A DNA stretch of 64,000 bases from Philhelius pedissequus (taxonomy: Eukaryota > Arthropoda > Insecta > Diptera > Syrphidae). This document shows, piece by piece, positions 1-10,957 of the stretch; position 1 is the stretch's first letter; each line of letters begins with the position of its first letter. Below the pieces are notes generated by a model. It had not been told where the DNA came from. It did not search any database and was given only the letters and a program-made list of their open reading frames with translations. The DNA lies in the NCBI GenBank assembly GCA_910595825.1, contig OU343162.1, positions 148,179,634 through 148,243,633 of the forward strand. Reading direction: 5' to 3'. Both the position numbers and the translations under genes were made by a program.

Positions 1-206
1 TAATGTTATAATGTGAGAAATTTGACATCGTTTAGACCATTTTAACCATTCGGCCAGTCAAACCCTTCTGGGTATAGACATTTTCATAAACAGTAATCTG
101 CATTTAAGTAATTTCTATAAACGAAAGTAATTCAATGTGTCAAAATTTTATAATATGTACATGTTTAAACTATTGGGAATTACAAAATTCGTACTTATGT
201 AGATAT
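1..206. other. AT-rich sequence left of the first LINE
   Basis: No gene or RNA is recognised. The last 14 bases (193-206, ACTTATGTAGATAT) are one copy of the target-site duplication of the adjoining LINE. Confidence 0.6.
193..206. repeat. Target-site duplication, left copy
   Basis: ACTTATGTAGATAT, identical to 2619-2632 on the other side of the LINE. Confidence 0.85.
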
Positions 207-2618
207 ACTTACTTACTTACTTAGGTGGCGCTACAGTTTGGGGCGAACCTGGGCCTCAACCAACATGCCTCCCCAGCTAGCTCCATCTTTGGCTAGCTGC
301 CTCCAGTTACGCACTCCAAGTTGGTTGAGGTCATCTTCCACTTGAGCGCGCCACCTTAGGCGAGGTCTTCCTTGACTGCGTCTTCCCTCTGGGTTGGAAT
401 CGAAGATCCTGCGAGCCGGAGCATTGTTGTCCATACGCTCCACATGACCTAGCCATCTTAAACGTGATATACGTATTTTTTGTACCAGGTCAATGTCGCT
501 GTACAACTCGTATAGTTCGTGGTTGAACCTTTTCCTCCAAAGCCCGTTAACGCAGATAGGGCCGAAAATCTTACGAAGAACCTTACGCTCGAAACGACTA
601 AGGATATCTTCATCCGCTTTCGATAGAGTCCATGTCTCGGCGCCATAGAGCAGGACTGGGATGATCAGAGTCTTGTAAAGAGTCTCCTTTGTTTTTCGAG
701 ATAGGGCTTTACTACTCAATTGCCTCCCTAGCACATAGGAACAGCGATTGGCAAGAGTTATTATTCGCTTTATTTCTAACGAGATGTTATTGTTAGATGT
801 TATAGCGGATCCGAGGTAGACAAAGTCCCTAACTACCTCAAGCTTGTACCTGTCTATTGTGACGTTTTGTCCAATCCGCCGGTGTTGTATGTCCCTTTTT
901 GTGGACAGCAGGTACTTCGTTTTGGCCTCATTGACTGCTAGTCCCATCTTAGCCGCTTCAGCTTCAATATTAGCAAACGCTCCAGTGACAGCTCGTTGGG
1001 TTCTGCCAATGATGTCTATGTCATCAGCGTATGCTAACAATTGCACAGACTTGAAAAAAATTGTGCCAGTAGAGTTAACATGGGATTTCCTTACAATTTT
1101 TTTCAAGTATTAAGTTGAAGAAATCACACGATAGCGCATCACCTTGTCGGAATCCTTTCTTGACATAAAAAGCTTCTGTGGGGTCAGTACCAACCTTGAC
1201 GGAGCAGCGAGAGTTCTCCATGATCATCCTACACAGGCGGATGAGTTTTGTGGGGATGCCAAAACCAGACATGGCTCTGTATAGCTCGTCTCTGTAAATG
1301 CTATCGTACGCGGCCTTAAAATCGATAAAGAGATGGTGGGTATCGATTTGGAGTTCTTGGGTAGTTTCCAGAATCTGCTGTAGCGTGAACATTTGATCGA
1401 TTGTGGACTTTCCTGGCCTGAAACCGCACTGATAGAGTCCAATCAGGTTGCTGATAAATGGTTTCAGACGTTCACATAATACAGCAGAAAGGATCTTGTA
1501 CCCGATATTCAGGAGACTTATTCCTCTATAGTTGGCGCAGTTTAGATGGTCTCCTTTTTTGTGGATCAGGCAAACGATGTTGAGGTTCCATTCATCAGGC
1601 ATACTTTCTTCTGACGAGACTTTAGAGATGAATTGGTGTATGCACTGTACCAGGTCATTTCCGGCTGCTTTAAAGAGTTCGGCGGGTAGACCGTCGGGGC
1701 CAGCAGCTCTGTTGTTTCTTAGTTTGGATATTGTTGAATGGTTCATTCTGCATGACAGCGGGATTTTGGTCTTCATCGCCGTTTAACAGTCTGCAGAAAT
1801 GGTCCTTCCATATACTCAGCACCGAATGTGACTCTACTACGAGGTTTCCATTCCTATCTCTACAGGCTTCTGTGCCGGTTTTTTTGCCTTGACACGTTCT
1901 TTTTACCTGTTGGTAAAACTTCCGCACAATGATCCTTTAGCAGCATCTCTCAATATCTTCGATCGCGCGCTTCTCATGATCTCTCTTTTTCTTCTGGAGA
2001 AGCCGGTGTTCTTCCCGTCTTTTCTGCTCGTAGAGCTTGCGAGCAGCTCTCGTCCTTCTTTGCAGCGCCGCATTATATGCCATTTGTTTAGCTGCATGTG
2101 CCTGCCTGCATTCTTCATCGAACAAGCGGTTTCGTGGTGGAGGTCCGGTGAAACCTAGCACATCAATTGCGGCACGTCTGATGGCTTGTTGACAGCGTTG
2201 CCACTGGTCTTCGGCACTTGATGCTGGCGGCAATAGATTTGTTGAGAGGTTACGGGATATTCGATCGGCATATGTTCTGGCAGTCTCTTGCGATTCCAGT
2301 TTTCCGACGTCATACTTCCTCACAGTGTTACTCCGTTGTTGGGACGTTCGGGTTATTCGCATTCTTACCTTGGCTGCAACAAGGTAGTGATCCGAGTCGA
2401 TGTTAGCTGCTCGGAAGGTGCGAACATCCAGAATACTGGAGGCGTGCCTTGCATCGATCGCAACATGATCAATCTGATTGACGGTTATTTGATCTGGATG
2501 CCGCCAAGTCCCTTTGTGTATGTCGAGATGAGGAAACCGTGTGCTTGCAATGGTGACGTTACGTGCCGCTGCAAAGTCAATTAGACTAAGTCCATTTTCA
2601 GACGTTGCGTTGTTTAAA
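207..2618 (-). mobile_element. 5'-truncated non-LTR retrotransposon (RTE-like LINE)
   Basis: Read on the minus strand, the element encodes the end of an apurinic-type endonuclease (about 2609-2370, with a DSDHY-type motif), a linker rich in Arg/Lys/Glu, a reverse transcriptase with a YADD active-site box (near 1035) and a C-terminal region with LLYGAETWTL and RLRWLGHV motifs typical of an abundant insect LINE group. The frame is broken in at least three places: an extra base in an A-run (plus-strand T7 at 1097-1103), a shift near 1740-1770, and one near 1935. The 3' end carries a short (ACTT)4 tail at 207-222, as RTE-type LINEs often do. A 14-bp direct repeat ACTTATGTAGATAT flanks it exactly (193-206 and 2619-2632), so the 5' truncation happened at insertion. 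The clade assignment is from motif resemblance only. Not functional. Confidence 0.9.
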
Positions 2619-2632
2619 ACTTATGTAGATAT
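2619..2632. repeat. Target-site duplication, right copy
   Basis: ACTTATGTAGATAT, identical to 193-206. It fixes the 5' boundary of the truncated LINE. Confidence 0.85.
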
Positions 2633-3539
2633 TTATGTACAAATTTGTCATTTGCTCCTATTCGTTATGAGATTCGAAGTTGACTAAAAATTTTGACATT
2701 TTTAAAACTTTGGTTCGTAAAAAATTATAATTTGCTTATTAATAACATTAGAGAGAGATAGAGATAGAAAGATGTGTATATCTTTTTTTAAATGCGTAAA
2801 TCTGCTAAGTCCAATTTTGGGCAAAATCAATTAATCAGTCAATAAAATGATGTACCAAAAATTACAAGAAACGTTTTGGTGATATTTCACCATTTTTGTA
2901 GTGATTTTATACCATTTTAATTTTAACACGTTGTGTAGTTGTATTTGTCGAGTCGAAGGTGAATTGCAATAATTATAAGTCATTCATTTAGTTAAATAAA
3001 AAAATTGCATTCGTTCACTTCATTTTCAAACTGTGACTACAAATTCTGCAAAATACTACAAAGATCGAATTCTGTAAAATGATGCGGTTCAATTATTGCA
3101 ATATTATTAATCTCAAATTAATAAACTGAGATCAATGAATGACTCATTAAAGATTGCATTTATAAGAGATTACATTCTTTAAAATGTCACGGCTCGTAAA
3201 TGGAGAATCTACAGTTTTACATTATTTTCTTGTATGTACTTCAATTCCTACCATTTAATAATTCTAGAGCGATTGCATTAACAATTTTGAGAGAGTGGAC
3301 GAATTCTACGCCTCCTGAATATAAAATTTGTGCAGCAAATGAGTTCTTAATAAAATGCACGAATGAATCACACGTAATTACTCACATGTTCGATCACATC
3401 GTAAGCACAAGATTCTTAGCAGAAAATGTTAAATATATTTTCAAAATGGTTTTTTACTTAAGTTTTTATATACAAACATTTCGTTTCGATTATTATTTTA
3501 AAAAAACACATGCATGTCAATTTTAGGTTTTCAAATTTT
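2633..3539. other. Non-coding AT-rich stretch
   Basis: No gene family is recognised. An open frame at 3200-3526 has low-complexity AT-driven composition and no domain, so it is not called. Confidence 0.5.
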
Positions 3540-4490
3540 CACACAATTTTTTTTGTCAAAAATCCAAACAATTATTTTTCAAAAATTTAATTACGCAGCG
3601 TTATTCAGAATCGGAAGGAACTCCTGTATAAATATTTTAATAATCGAAATCCTTTGAGTCGCTAATGGGAAAGTCGAAAATAATAAAAACGTTCTATAGC
3701 AGGTACTGCAAAAAATTTTAAGCCAAAATGTAGACTATACTCCTATAATATGCGTTTTTCTTCTTAAGTTCAGAATCTGAGTTGTCAAAAAAAATTTTTG
3801 TGTTCCTTTTTCGCTCAGAGCATTTAGAGCTCCGAATGTGTTCTTTTTTCGTTCTGAACATGGTCAGAGTACGCTCGATGTGCTCGTACATAATCTTCTG
3901 AGTAAATTGCTGAGCACACGAAATTCCATGTACGCCAAGAATGAAAATGATGTATCTTATGTGCATCTATGTACAAAATACGTTATAATGAACATTTATT
4001 CTGGCTTGTGAGGTTCAAGTGTGCTTAAAAAACAAATAGTAGTCACAGCTCGCTTTGTTCTTAACAAGTTCAGAGTATATACTCTATGTGCTCGAACTCT
4101 TTTCAAATATTTGTCCTGAACGAAAAAAGAAAACGCCTCTACCAAAATCGTTAGAACCGTTTTCTAGAAAATTGAGATTTATCATTTTTGGTGCAAAAAT
4201 TGTGTGGCAGTTACCATTATTTTTGGGGCTAAAAAAAAAAGATTAGAGAAAAGAATATAGACAAACGCCTAATAAGATTAGGTACTAAGTTTGAAGAAAA
4301 TTGCTTCGGCGCTTTAGGCAGTTGATCGCTCTACAGACAGACAACAGACAGACAGAGTTGCGGTGCCCACTTTTTATTCTTTACCATCGTAAGGCCAAGT
4401 TTGATTAAAATCCCGAGTTCGATTTTTTTACGAAATGCAAAACTTGACCTACAGTGCTTACAATCGCAAGTAAATAATGCCCCTAAAATT
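3540..4490 (+). repeat. Copy of the modular T-rich dispersed repeat (degenerate)
   Basis: The stretch has the family's hallmarks: a GGAAAGTCGAAAATAATAAAAA segment followed by a 'TCTATAGCAGGTACTGC' block (about 3665-3715), a 'CCGTTTTCTAGAAAATTGAG' block (about 4155), the GACAGACAGACAGA-type tract with GGTGCCCACTTTTT (about 4330-4375), and the terminal ACTTGACCTACAGTGCTTACAATCGCAAGTAA (near 4445). It is more diverged than the copies at 8.9, 45.9 and 56.3 kb. No coding capacity is seen. Confidence 0.6.
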
Positions 4491-5129
4491 AATTTAAAAA
4501 AAGAGCAATTTGCTCTTATTTTTTTTCAGTTTTTTTTTTAGAGATTTAACTAAACATGTGCGTTCATTATTGAGGTAAAAAAAATCCAACAAGAATTACA
4601 TTGTTAAAACTAATGTAAACCCCAAGGTCACAACAACCGAAGTAACTAACATACTCAATGCCAGTCACGTACCTACTTGAATCTAACAGTTAGCAAATAA
4701 TGACTTAACATACAAATAGTTTGAGCTATAATACGAGCACTTGTGCCGTCAAGCTGTCAACTATACCCAACGCAAACTGTTAATGAAATGATGTCTGGGA
4801 AAATTTCAGCTTTAAATGGATTTCGGACAAAAACAAAATGAGCTTAATTGTGTGGTAAATTTTAATTCACCACACGAAAAAAAATCGAATTTAACTTCAA
4901 GCTCTAGTTTATACATACATACATATATTTACATATGTATATAAGAACATATACATATGTGTTATTGGCATAGGATTTTGTGGCCCACATTCTTAAATTA
5001 CGAGTAAATGCGTGAGTTCAACACTTTTATTTGTGCACATATGCATACTGGTAAATGTTGCCAACTTTTTTGGTTATTTATTAACTCAAATATTTGAAAC
5101 AATACGAATGTCTATAGAAGAACATAATA
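4491..5129. other. Non-coding stretch with ACAT microsatellite
   Basis: Contains a (ACAT)-type microsatellite with TATGTATATA variants at about 4908-4962. Nothing else is recognised. Confidence 0.5.
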
Positions 5130-5229
5130 CAGTCTTGTGCAAATTAATTGGGACAAACTGATTTTTGATATTTTTTTTCATTTATTTTAAATAATATTAA
5201 TAAATAAGTGTATAAACTTTTGTTTAATA

Positions 5230-5839
5230 ATTATAGGTGTTCGAGATTTAAATATACCTCTTTTGGCTGTTTTGGTCGTAATGTATTTTTAATGAAACAA
5301 TTTCATTTCCTTTCCCGACGTTTCGACGGTGGTTGCCGTCTTCTTCAGGGGATCTTTTATTTACAAAAATAAAATGAACATATTATACACATAAGAACAT
5401 TTAGTGTAAAATTTTGGCAAACTTACATTTAGTACGTATTACAGATAAACATAAATAATACAATGAAAAACAAATATAAATCAATGTGTAAAAAAATATT
5501 TTTTTATGATATAAAAACACACTTCGATTGAAGTTTAGTCGGCTTTATATTGTCACGGATTCTGCTTAGTCACCAAAAAGCAGTAAACCGATGAAATGTT
5601 CTGGCTGTCTTGTTTACGATTCATATTGCTTTTGTTGTTAATAATATGAAGCGTTTCTAGAGTATACCGCTTGGAGACATGTTTCTCTCTTTCCAGGATT
5701 TCCACTCTGTCAAAATCTGGTTTGTATCCATGCTCAATGGAGTGTAATGCCAATGCTGTCTTCCCAGTACTTTTTAAATTAATGTCGGATTTGTGGTTGG
5801 AAATTCGTTGACGAAGAAGTTGTTTCGTTGTACCGATAC
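5230..5839 (-). mobile_element. Penelope-like element fragment (GIY-YIG endonuclease end plus hammerhead-like 3' region)
   Basis: On the minus strand, 5839-5553 encodes the end of a Penelope-like polyprotein: an SIGTTKQLLRQRISNH block (GIY-YIG module 2 with its Arg), a spacer, HGYKPDFDRVEILERE, then RYTLETLHIINN with the expected Glu, ending NRKQDSQNISSVYC before a stop. About 200 bases downstream lies a hammerhead-like motif (5311-5354). An 11-bp repeat TTTGTTTAATA (5219-5229, 5840-5850) flanks the fragment inside the Tc1 element, consistent with a 5'-truncated insertion by target-primed reverse transcription. The reverse transcriptase portion is missing. Confidence 0.8.
5311..5354 (-). ncRNA. 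Hammerhead-ribozyme-like motif of the Penelope-like element
   Basis: Minus strand: GAUCCC, then CUGAAGA (fits the CUGANGA core), then a GACGG/CCGUC stem II, then GAAACGUC (GAA core, ACGU and a GUC cleavage triplet), then GGGA. The GGGA pairs with the UCCC before the core to give a 4-bp stem I. One extra A sits between the core and stem II. Hammerhead motifs are known in Penelope-like retroelements, and this one lies where expected, just downstream of the GIY-YIG domain. Activity is not shown. Confidence 0.6.
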
Positions 5840-6399
5840 TTTGTTTAATATTTTATATGCCCCCCTTTAGCATCTATTACTTCTTTTACACACTTTGGCA
5901 TTGATAGAACCAACTTTTCAAAAATATTTTTTATTTTTGCATCGTTAAACCGTATATCAATGATTGATGTAATTAGCTTGATTTTTGTTGTACAGTACTT
6001 TTTTCTAACCCGCGCCTTAATGATAGATCATAAATTTTCAATTGGGTTGAGATCAGGTGAGTTTCCAGTCCACTGCAGTACATTAATATTCTCCTTTGCG
6101 AAAAATTGCTTAATTTTTTTTGGACGTGTGGCACGGGGAAAGGTCTTGTTGAAAAATTGATTCTTGCGAAGAAGTTCTTCTTCGGATGGTAGGAAGAAGC
6201 ATATGTGTCAGGACATCTGCGTATTTGTCGCTGTTCATCATGCCTTCGATGGGCTTTAAGTTTCCAGGACCCTCAATAGTAACACAACTAATTCATGAAG
6301 CACTTACCAAAAAATTGAAAAAATATACGCAAAAATCAAGGCATGCTACCAAATTCATTACAAAAATTGCTTGTCCCAATTAATTTGCACAAGACTGTA

Positions 6400-6898
6400 T
6401 ATGTGTGATTGTGACAGAATTTAGTATTTTCGTATGCAAAACACGATTCATTAACACTTGGCACGATTTCTTGTTTGGTTAATTTTACCTAATAAATAAA
6501 AGTTAAGCATTGACGAAGAATTCTGTTTAAAACAATAATGAATGTTAAAAAGTTTATAATCGAAACACAGAAATAAAAAGCACATAAATCAAATTTCACT
6601 GCCCATAAAGTGCAGGTTGCACTTGTTAGTAGATGTGGTCATAAATCTGCATACAATTTATATATTTTATAGAGAGCCATTCGAAATGCAATGAATTGCA
6701 CATACTCGTATCTATGATATTTGCATTAATTTAATAAAAATACAAGTTGCTTATTTGTTTATTTTTGATTCTATCAAAAATGTTGTTGCTGGTTCCTTTA
6801 GAATTTGGGTTTACAAACGAACCAAATCTAATGAATATGATTCGTTCGCGAATACCCGAATCGTCGCGGATGATTCAAATGAAAAATATTATAATGCA
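6400..6898. other. Non-coding AT-rich stretch
   Basis: Nothing recognised. Confidence 0.5.
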
Positions 6899-6901
6899 TA
6901 A

Positions 6902-7389
6902 AGGAGGCTTTACATGCATCTTCATCTTCATCTGCATTGACATCTGCAGAAAAAGAGGAAACAAAATAAAAAATTCATACTTGTGCGATAGAGAGCGAAA
7001 ACCAAAATGGAGATCATCTTCATGTATGAAGATTATAGGAAGTACGAACCTGAAGATTGCAGATTATAGTGAAGATGAACATGTTCATCTTCATTATAGC
7101 ATTTTCATCTGCACCATAATTTGTTCCGTTCAGATAACGAATTTTGAAGTTTTTTTTTACCATTTCAGCTCAGTTAGCTTAAAAACAACGAAAAAAGCGA
7201 AAATTTTCTTCTCAAAACTACATAACTGAACGCTAAGAACATGTGATTGAGAGATGTCTCAAGAAAGTTATAGCAGAGTTCGAGTAAGTTATTAGTGTGT
7301 ACCCTGTCTTACTTTTATGTTTGTTTTATATTATTGGACCGTTCTACTTTTCTTCAACTCTGCAGATGCAGATCCATGTAAAGCCGCCT
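6902..7389. mobile_element. MITE with TAA target duplication (PIF/Harbinger-like)
   Basis: Terminal inverted repeats AGGAGGCTTTACATG (left, 6902) and CATGTAAAGCCGCCT (right, ending 7389) extend imperfectly to about 25 bp and are flanked by TAA on both sides (6899-6901, 7390-7392). The 3-bp TAA duplication suggests PIF/Harbinger. Internally there are many ATCTTCATCTGC / GCAGATTAT inverted motifs and a perfect 24-bp palindrome at 7070-7093. An ORF crossing it (6747-7229) is an accident of composition. Confidence 0.7.
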
Positions 7390-7619
7390 TAAATGGATCA
7401 ATACTTAGGGAAAAAGCCTTAAAATTTTCAAAAAAAAACTTTATACAAAAACAATAAAAACAAATATTTTTGCGATTTTTGATACATTATTTTCAATGTC
7501 GTGGTGATATTTTTTTATGAGAAACGGCACCAAACTGCTCTATGAACTAACTCCCAAAAGAGTTAACTTACTCAAAAATTGGGATTTCGCTCATGTGAAC
7601 TAAATCGAATTGTTGCTTG

Positions 7620-7860
7620 CAGTTTTAATCAAACTTGACATCACGATCATAGAGAACACCAACAAAGTTGGTCCCGCAATTCCGTTTGTCTGTCTTTCTC
7701 TAGGCGGATCTACTGCCTAAACGGCTTAAAAGATTTTCTTCAAACTTGATAATGCACACCACCATTATGGAAACATTTTTTGGATTTTATTAAAAAAAAA
7801 TATTTTTTTTTTTTGAAAAATCAATATGCATTTCGAAAACAGGCGAATGATTTTTTGAAA
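7620..7860 (-). repeat. Inverted partial copy of the modular T-rich repeat
   Basis: The minus strand reads CAAGTTTGAAGAAAATC, then CCGTTTAGGCAGTAGATC, the AGACAGACAAAC tract and TCGTGATGTCAAGTTTGAT, matching the terminal module of the copies at 9.7 and 57.0 kb. Confidence 0.65.
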
Positions 7861-8879
7861 TTATGTTTTAAAAATGTATTATTAAATACTTAAAATTATC
7901 TTGCCATAATTTATTTAGAAAAAATTAAAGAAATTTTGTATTTGCAAAATTAGGTATACACTATTCAATAGAATAGTCGTCAGCTAGTTGTTCTTTAAAA
8001 ACTAATAAGGGTTTACATTTTATTTCTTCTTGCTACAATTTTAGATCAAAATTTCACACTTTAAAAATAACGAAACAATATAACGGTTAATCAGAAACAT
8101 CAGCTCGTTGATAGTGATGGGATTTCTTGAACGAGTTTAAATGCTGAGTACATGAGAAAGTGAAGTCAACGATTTTAACAATCGAATGAATTTTTTTGCT
8201 CAGTTACAAATTGTGTTTCTCTAAAATCCATTGTTCTCTTTATATTTAATTGATAATTAATTTAATTGATCACTCTAAAAAAAACAACAAACAATAACAC
8301 TTGTACGTGTATATGAATAAATAGTACATTTTTGGGACTTGAAATGTTTTATACTTTTCTTAGAATCAATCAGAAAACGCAGTCTGCTGTATACGCAGCA
8401 ATTTTTAATGAATTATTTGTTTGCACTGGTTTTTTTGAGGAAAAATGCCACGTATAAAAGCGTCCGAACTAATGCAATTGCTAAGTATTTATAAAACCAG
8501 ACATTGTGATGATTTTTTTCCAAAGACTGAGGTGAGCTCGTTGGTGTCCTGGGTATCCCGAAGAAAGCACAATAAAACTCGGGTTTTAAGAAGGTTAGAA
8601 CTCAGTTTAATTATCTTTTATAGCTTACGATATTTTCCTAACAATTTTTCTTACAAACTCTTTAACTTACGATAAATAACACGGTATTTCATATAATTGG
8701 CGGGCCCACGTTCTGCTCAGAAGGAGCAGACAGAGAATAGCGAATAGACACGCCCGCAACTTACTCAGAAGGAGCGAGAGGGGAAGATCGGTTAGGAATC
8801 TAGTCACTGCCCAAAGCTAGTCCAAGGGAAATTCGGGTAAACCCACGACTTACTCAGGAGCAGTAAGAGTTTTATTAAC
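7861..8879. other. Non-coding stretch with three short hairpins
   Basis: No supported gene. An ORF at 8445-8675 has no recognisable domain. A GC-richer island at about 8700-8880 holds three related hairpins (8713-8729, 8763-8775, 8851-8865; see findings). Confidence 0.5.
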
Positions 8880-9835
8880 ATTTTTAGGGAGCATTTGTAT
8901 AAAAAAAAATTATTTTAATCCGTTCATCCAATATTGGAAAAGTCGAAAATATGAAAAGTGGTTCTATGGGAAGTACCGTTAATAAGTACGCAAAAAGAAA
9001 TATTTTTATACTTAAAAGTGAACTCTACTTATTTAAGAATAGACAATTTTTTTTATAAAAATTCTTGGAGCCGTTTTCGAGAAATACATTTTTCTTTCTT
9101 AACGGTTTTTTTTAACATTTGTATGGGAGATACCGTTGTTTTTTATTTTAGAAAAATAGTTTTTTTTAACTATTCAAGATAATGTCAAAAAACTACAAAA
9201 TACGAGGTTTCGAAAAAATCTATTGAGTCGTTTTCGAAATTTTGAGTTTTCAAAAAAAAAACTATTTCCAAAAAAATTTTTCATGACAAATTTTGGTATA
9301 CAATAGTGTTTAAACTTTCTAGGAGCTTCTGTGTAAAAGATTTCAAAAAAATCAAATTAACCGTTTCCGAGAAAATCGAAAACCAAAAAAAAAATGTTCT
9401 ACTAGAGGTACCAAAAATAACAATTTTTTCCAAAAAAAAAAATTATGAAAAGGACCTTTTCCCTTCATTAATGAACTGATTTTTTTTTATAAAAATCGTT
9501 AGTGCCGTTTGTGAGAAAAATAAGATTTTTGTTTTTGGAAAAAAAATGTATGGGAGCTACTGTTATTTGTCGTCTTAAAAAAATGAAAAAAAAGTGTGGG
9601 CTTCGGTAATATGAAAGAACAATATGTACCAAGTTTGACGCAAATCTATCCAACCGTTTCCGCTGTAGAATCGATGACAGACAGACAGAATGACAGACAG
9701 ACAGGCAGACGGAATTGGGGGACCCACTTTTTTAGTGTTCTGATCGTAATGTAGTGTTTGATTGTTAGAAAAAAATATTTTTTTTACGAAAACATAAATT
9801 GTTGTTTTAATAATTTTGCAAAACAAAAACAAAAA
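8880..9835 (+). repeat. Modular T-rich dispersed repeat, long copy
   Basis: Successive modules of about 140-160 bases each contain a CCGTTTTCGAGAAA-like core (near 8925, 9066, 9222, 9358, 9500, 9648) and most contain a TATGGGAGNTACCGTT-like block (8960, 9120, 9395, 9546). The last module ends with a CAGACAGACAGA tract, GGACCCACTTTTTTAGTG and ATCGTAATGTAGTGTTTGAT. The copies at 56.3-57.1 kb (same strand) and 45.9-46.8 kb (opposite strand) align along their whole length. No ORF is conserved between the copies. Confidence 0.8.
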
Positions 9836-10868
9836 TAATATAAACATATTTTTCTTCAATTAAATCAAAAAGGGTTTACTGTCAATCAACGGAAGTTTGT
9901 AAAAGACAATCCTAATTTTGCTTTAAAAAAAACATATCCACCTCGAGAGCAGGATTTGTCGTGTAGGTGTATTTCCTCAAGTCTTGTAATTAAGAGAAAT
10001 CTTTGCTGTATGGAACTTCATTTTATTTATTTATTATAAAATAAGATTCAGGGAGTCCATTCATTTAAAGGTACCTATTTAAGAAAGGTGTCCTCGATTA
10101 GCACTTTTTATTAACCCGTCTCCTTGGTTTTTTGCTTTTTTTTTGTGACCTTTGATACTAATTAAGGCGTCATTTTCATATCACCACTAGCCATTGCCAT
10201 TATCCAAGCTTAATGTGATTTCGAAAGTCTTCCCGTCTCGCATTGGCATTGATAAAGATATTTAAAATTTTAATTTTACAAATAAAAAGCTACAATTTGG
10301 AAAGCTTCCTCATACACGAGTACTTCCCTTATCATACTCGTAGTGTTTTGCTTATAGAAATTCACCAAAAATGTTTTACCCGAATTCACCTTTTTTTTAA
10401 TGGTAAAAGCTGGTTAAGAACATGTTGGTATTCGATGATCTGATTTTATAGTTTGTATTTGATTATGCGTGAGAGGACACACTATTGCCAAAATAAAAAA
10501 CACAAAAAAAAAAAACAATTTGGCCAAAGGCCTTCACAAGGCTTTGAAAGTCTTCACATTATTATTATTTTTTTTTTTTTTGGATATTTCAAACTCTTAT
10601 ACCTACGCCCGCTCGCAGTCCATGATGGCTTGCATATGGAGTTGAAAATTTAATTGTATGAAAATTGAATAACAATTATTCCCGCGTGCATATTGCCATG
10701 GTATATTACCCGATTTACGTGCCACGACTGCGGATTACTATTTGGAAATTGAAAACACTGAATTTACGGGGCAAAATCAGTTCGCGCGCCCCATCTTCTC
10801 TGGTAAGTAGGTAGATAGGTATATGAAATATTCAAATTAACAAACTGAGGCATGGAAATTTATTTTTT
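9836..10868. other. Non-coding region upstream of the cuticle gene
   Basis: AT-rich with poly-T runs (for example 10568-10580). No gene or clear regulatory site is recognised apart from the core promoter annotated separately. Confidence 0.5.
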
Positions 10869-10871
10869 GGG

Positions 10872-10910
10872 TATAAAAAGACGCACTGCCGTTTCAGCAG
10901 TATGTCAGTT
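10872..10910 (+). promoter_or_regulatory. Core promoter of the cuticle gene: TATA box and initiator
   Basis: TATAAAAA at 10872-10879 is followed 33 bases later by TCAGTT (10905-10910), a perfect match to the arthropod initiator TCAKTY. Transcription would start near 10907, giving a 5' UTR of about 50 bases. Confidence 0.75.
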
Positions 10911-10957
10911 CACTTTAGAGCATCAGACAGTGAGAAACAATCCTTCCTAAGCCCACA

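Larger units (their letters stand above)
5130..6397 (-). mobile_element. Tc1-like (DD34E) transposon, internally deleted, with a nested insertion
   Basis: Perfect 27-bp terminal inverted repeats (5130-5156 and 6371-6397, starting CAGTCTTGTGCAAATTAA) are flanked by TA dinucleotides (5128-5129, 6398-6399), as expected for Tc1/mariner. The minus strand at about 6245-5850 encodes the C-terminal part of a Tc1 transposase: FQQDLSPCH with the second catalytic Asp, then SPDLNPIE with the catalytic Glu, 34 residues apart once a one-base A-run slip is allowed for. The helix-turn-helix and first Asp are absent, and there is a TGA where a Trp is normal. It is 1268 bp in total, but 610 bp of that is the nested Penelope-like insertion plus 11 bp of target duplication, so the element itself was already a roughly 650-bp deletion derivative. 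Inactive. Confidence 0.9.

Noticed and set aside
3200..3526. 108-codon ORF with a signal-like N-terminus
   Set aside because: Hydrophobic start is explained by T-rich DNA; no splice sites, promoter or homology recognised.
4908..4962. Repeated ACAT units considered as a regulatory array
   Set aside because: Simple microsatellite common in fly DNA; similar tracts occur near 55384 and 55735.
6747..7229. 160-codon plus-strand ORF
   Set aside because: It crosses the boundary of the MITE at 6902 and its palindrome, with low-complexity Ile/Phe/Lys content and no domain.
8445..8675. 76-codon ORF starting MPRIKASELMQLL
   Set aside because: No recognised domain, no polyadenylation or splice context.
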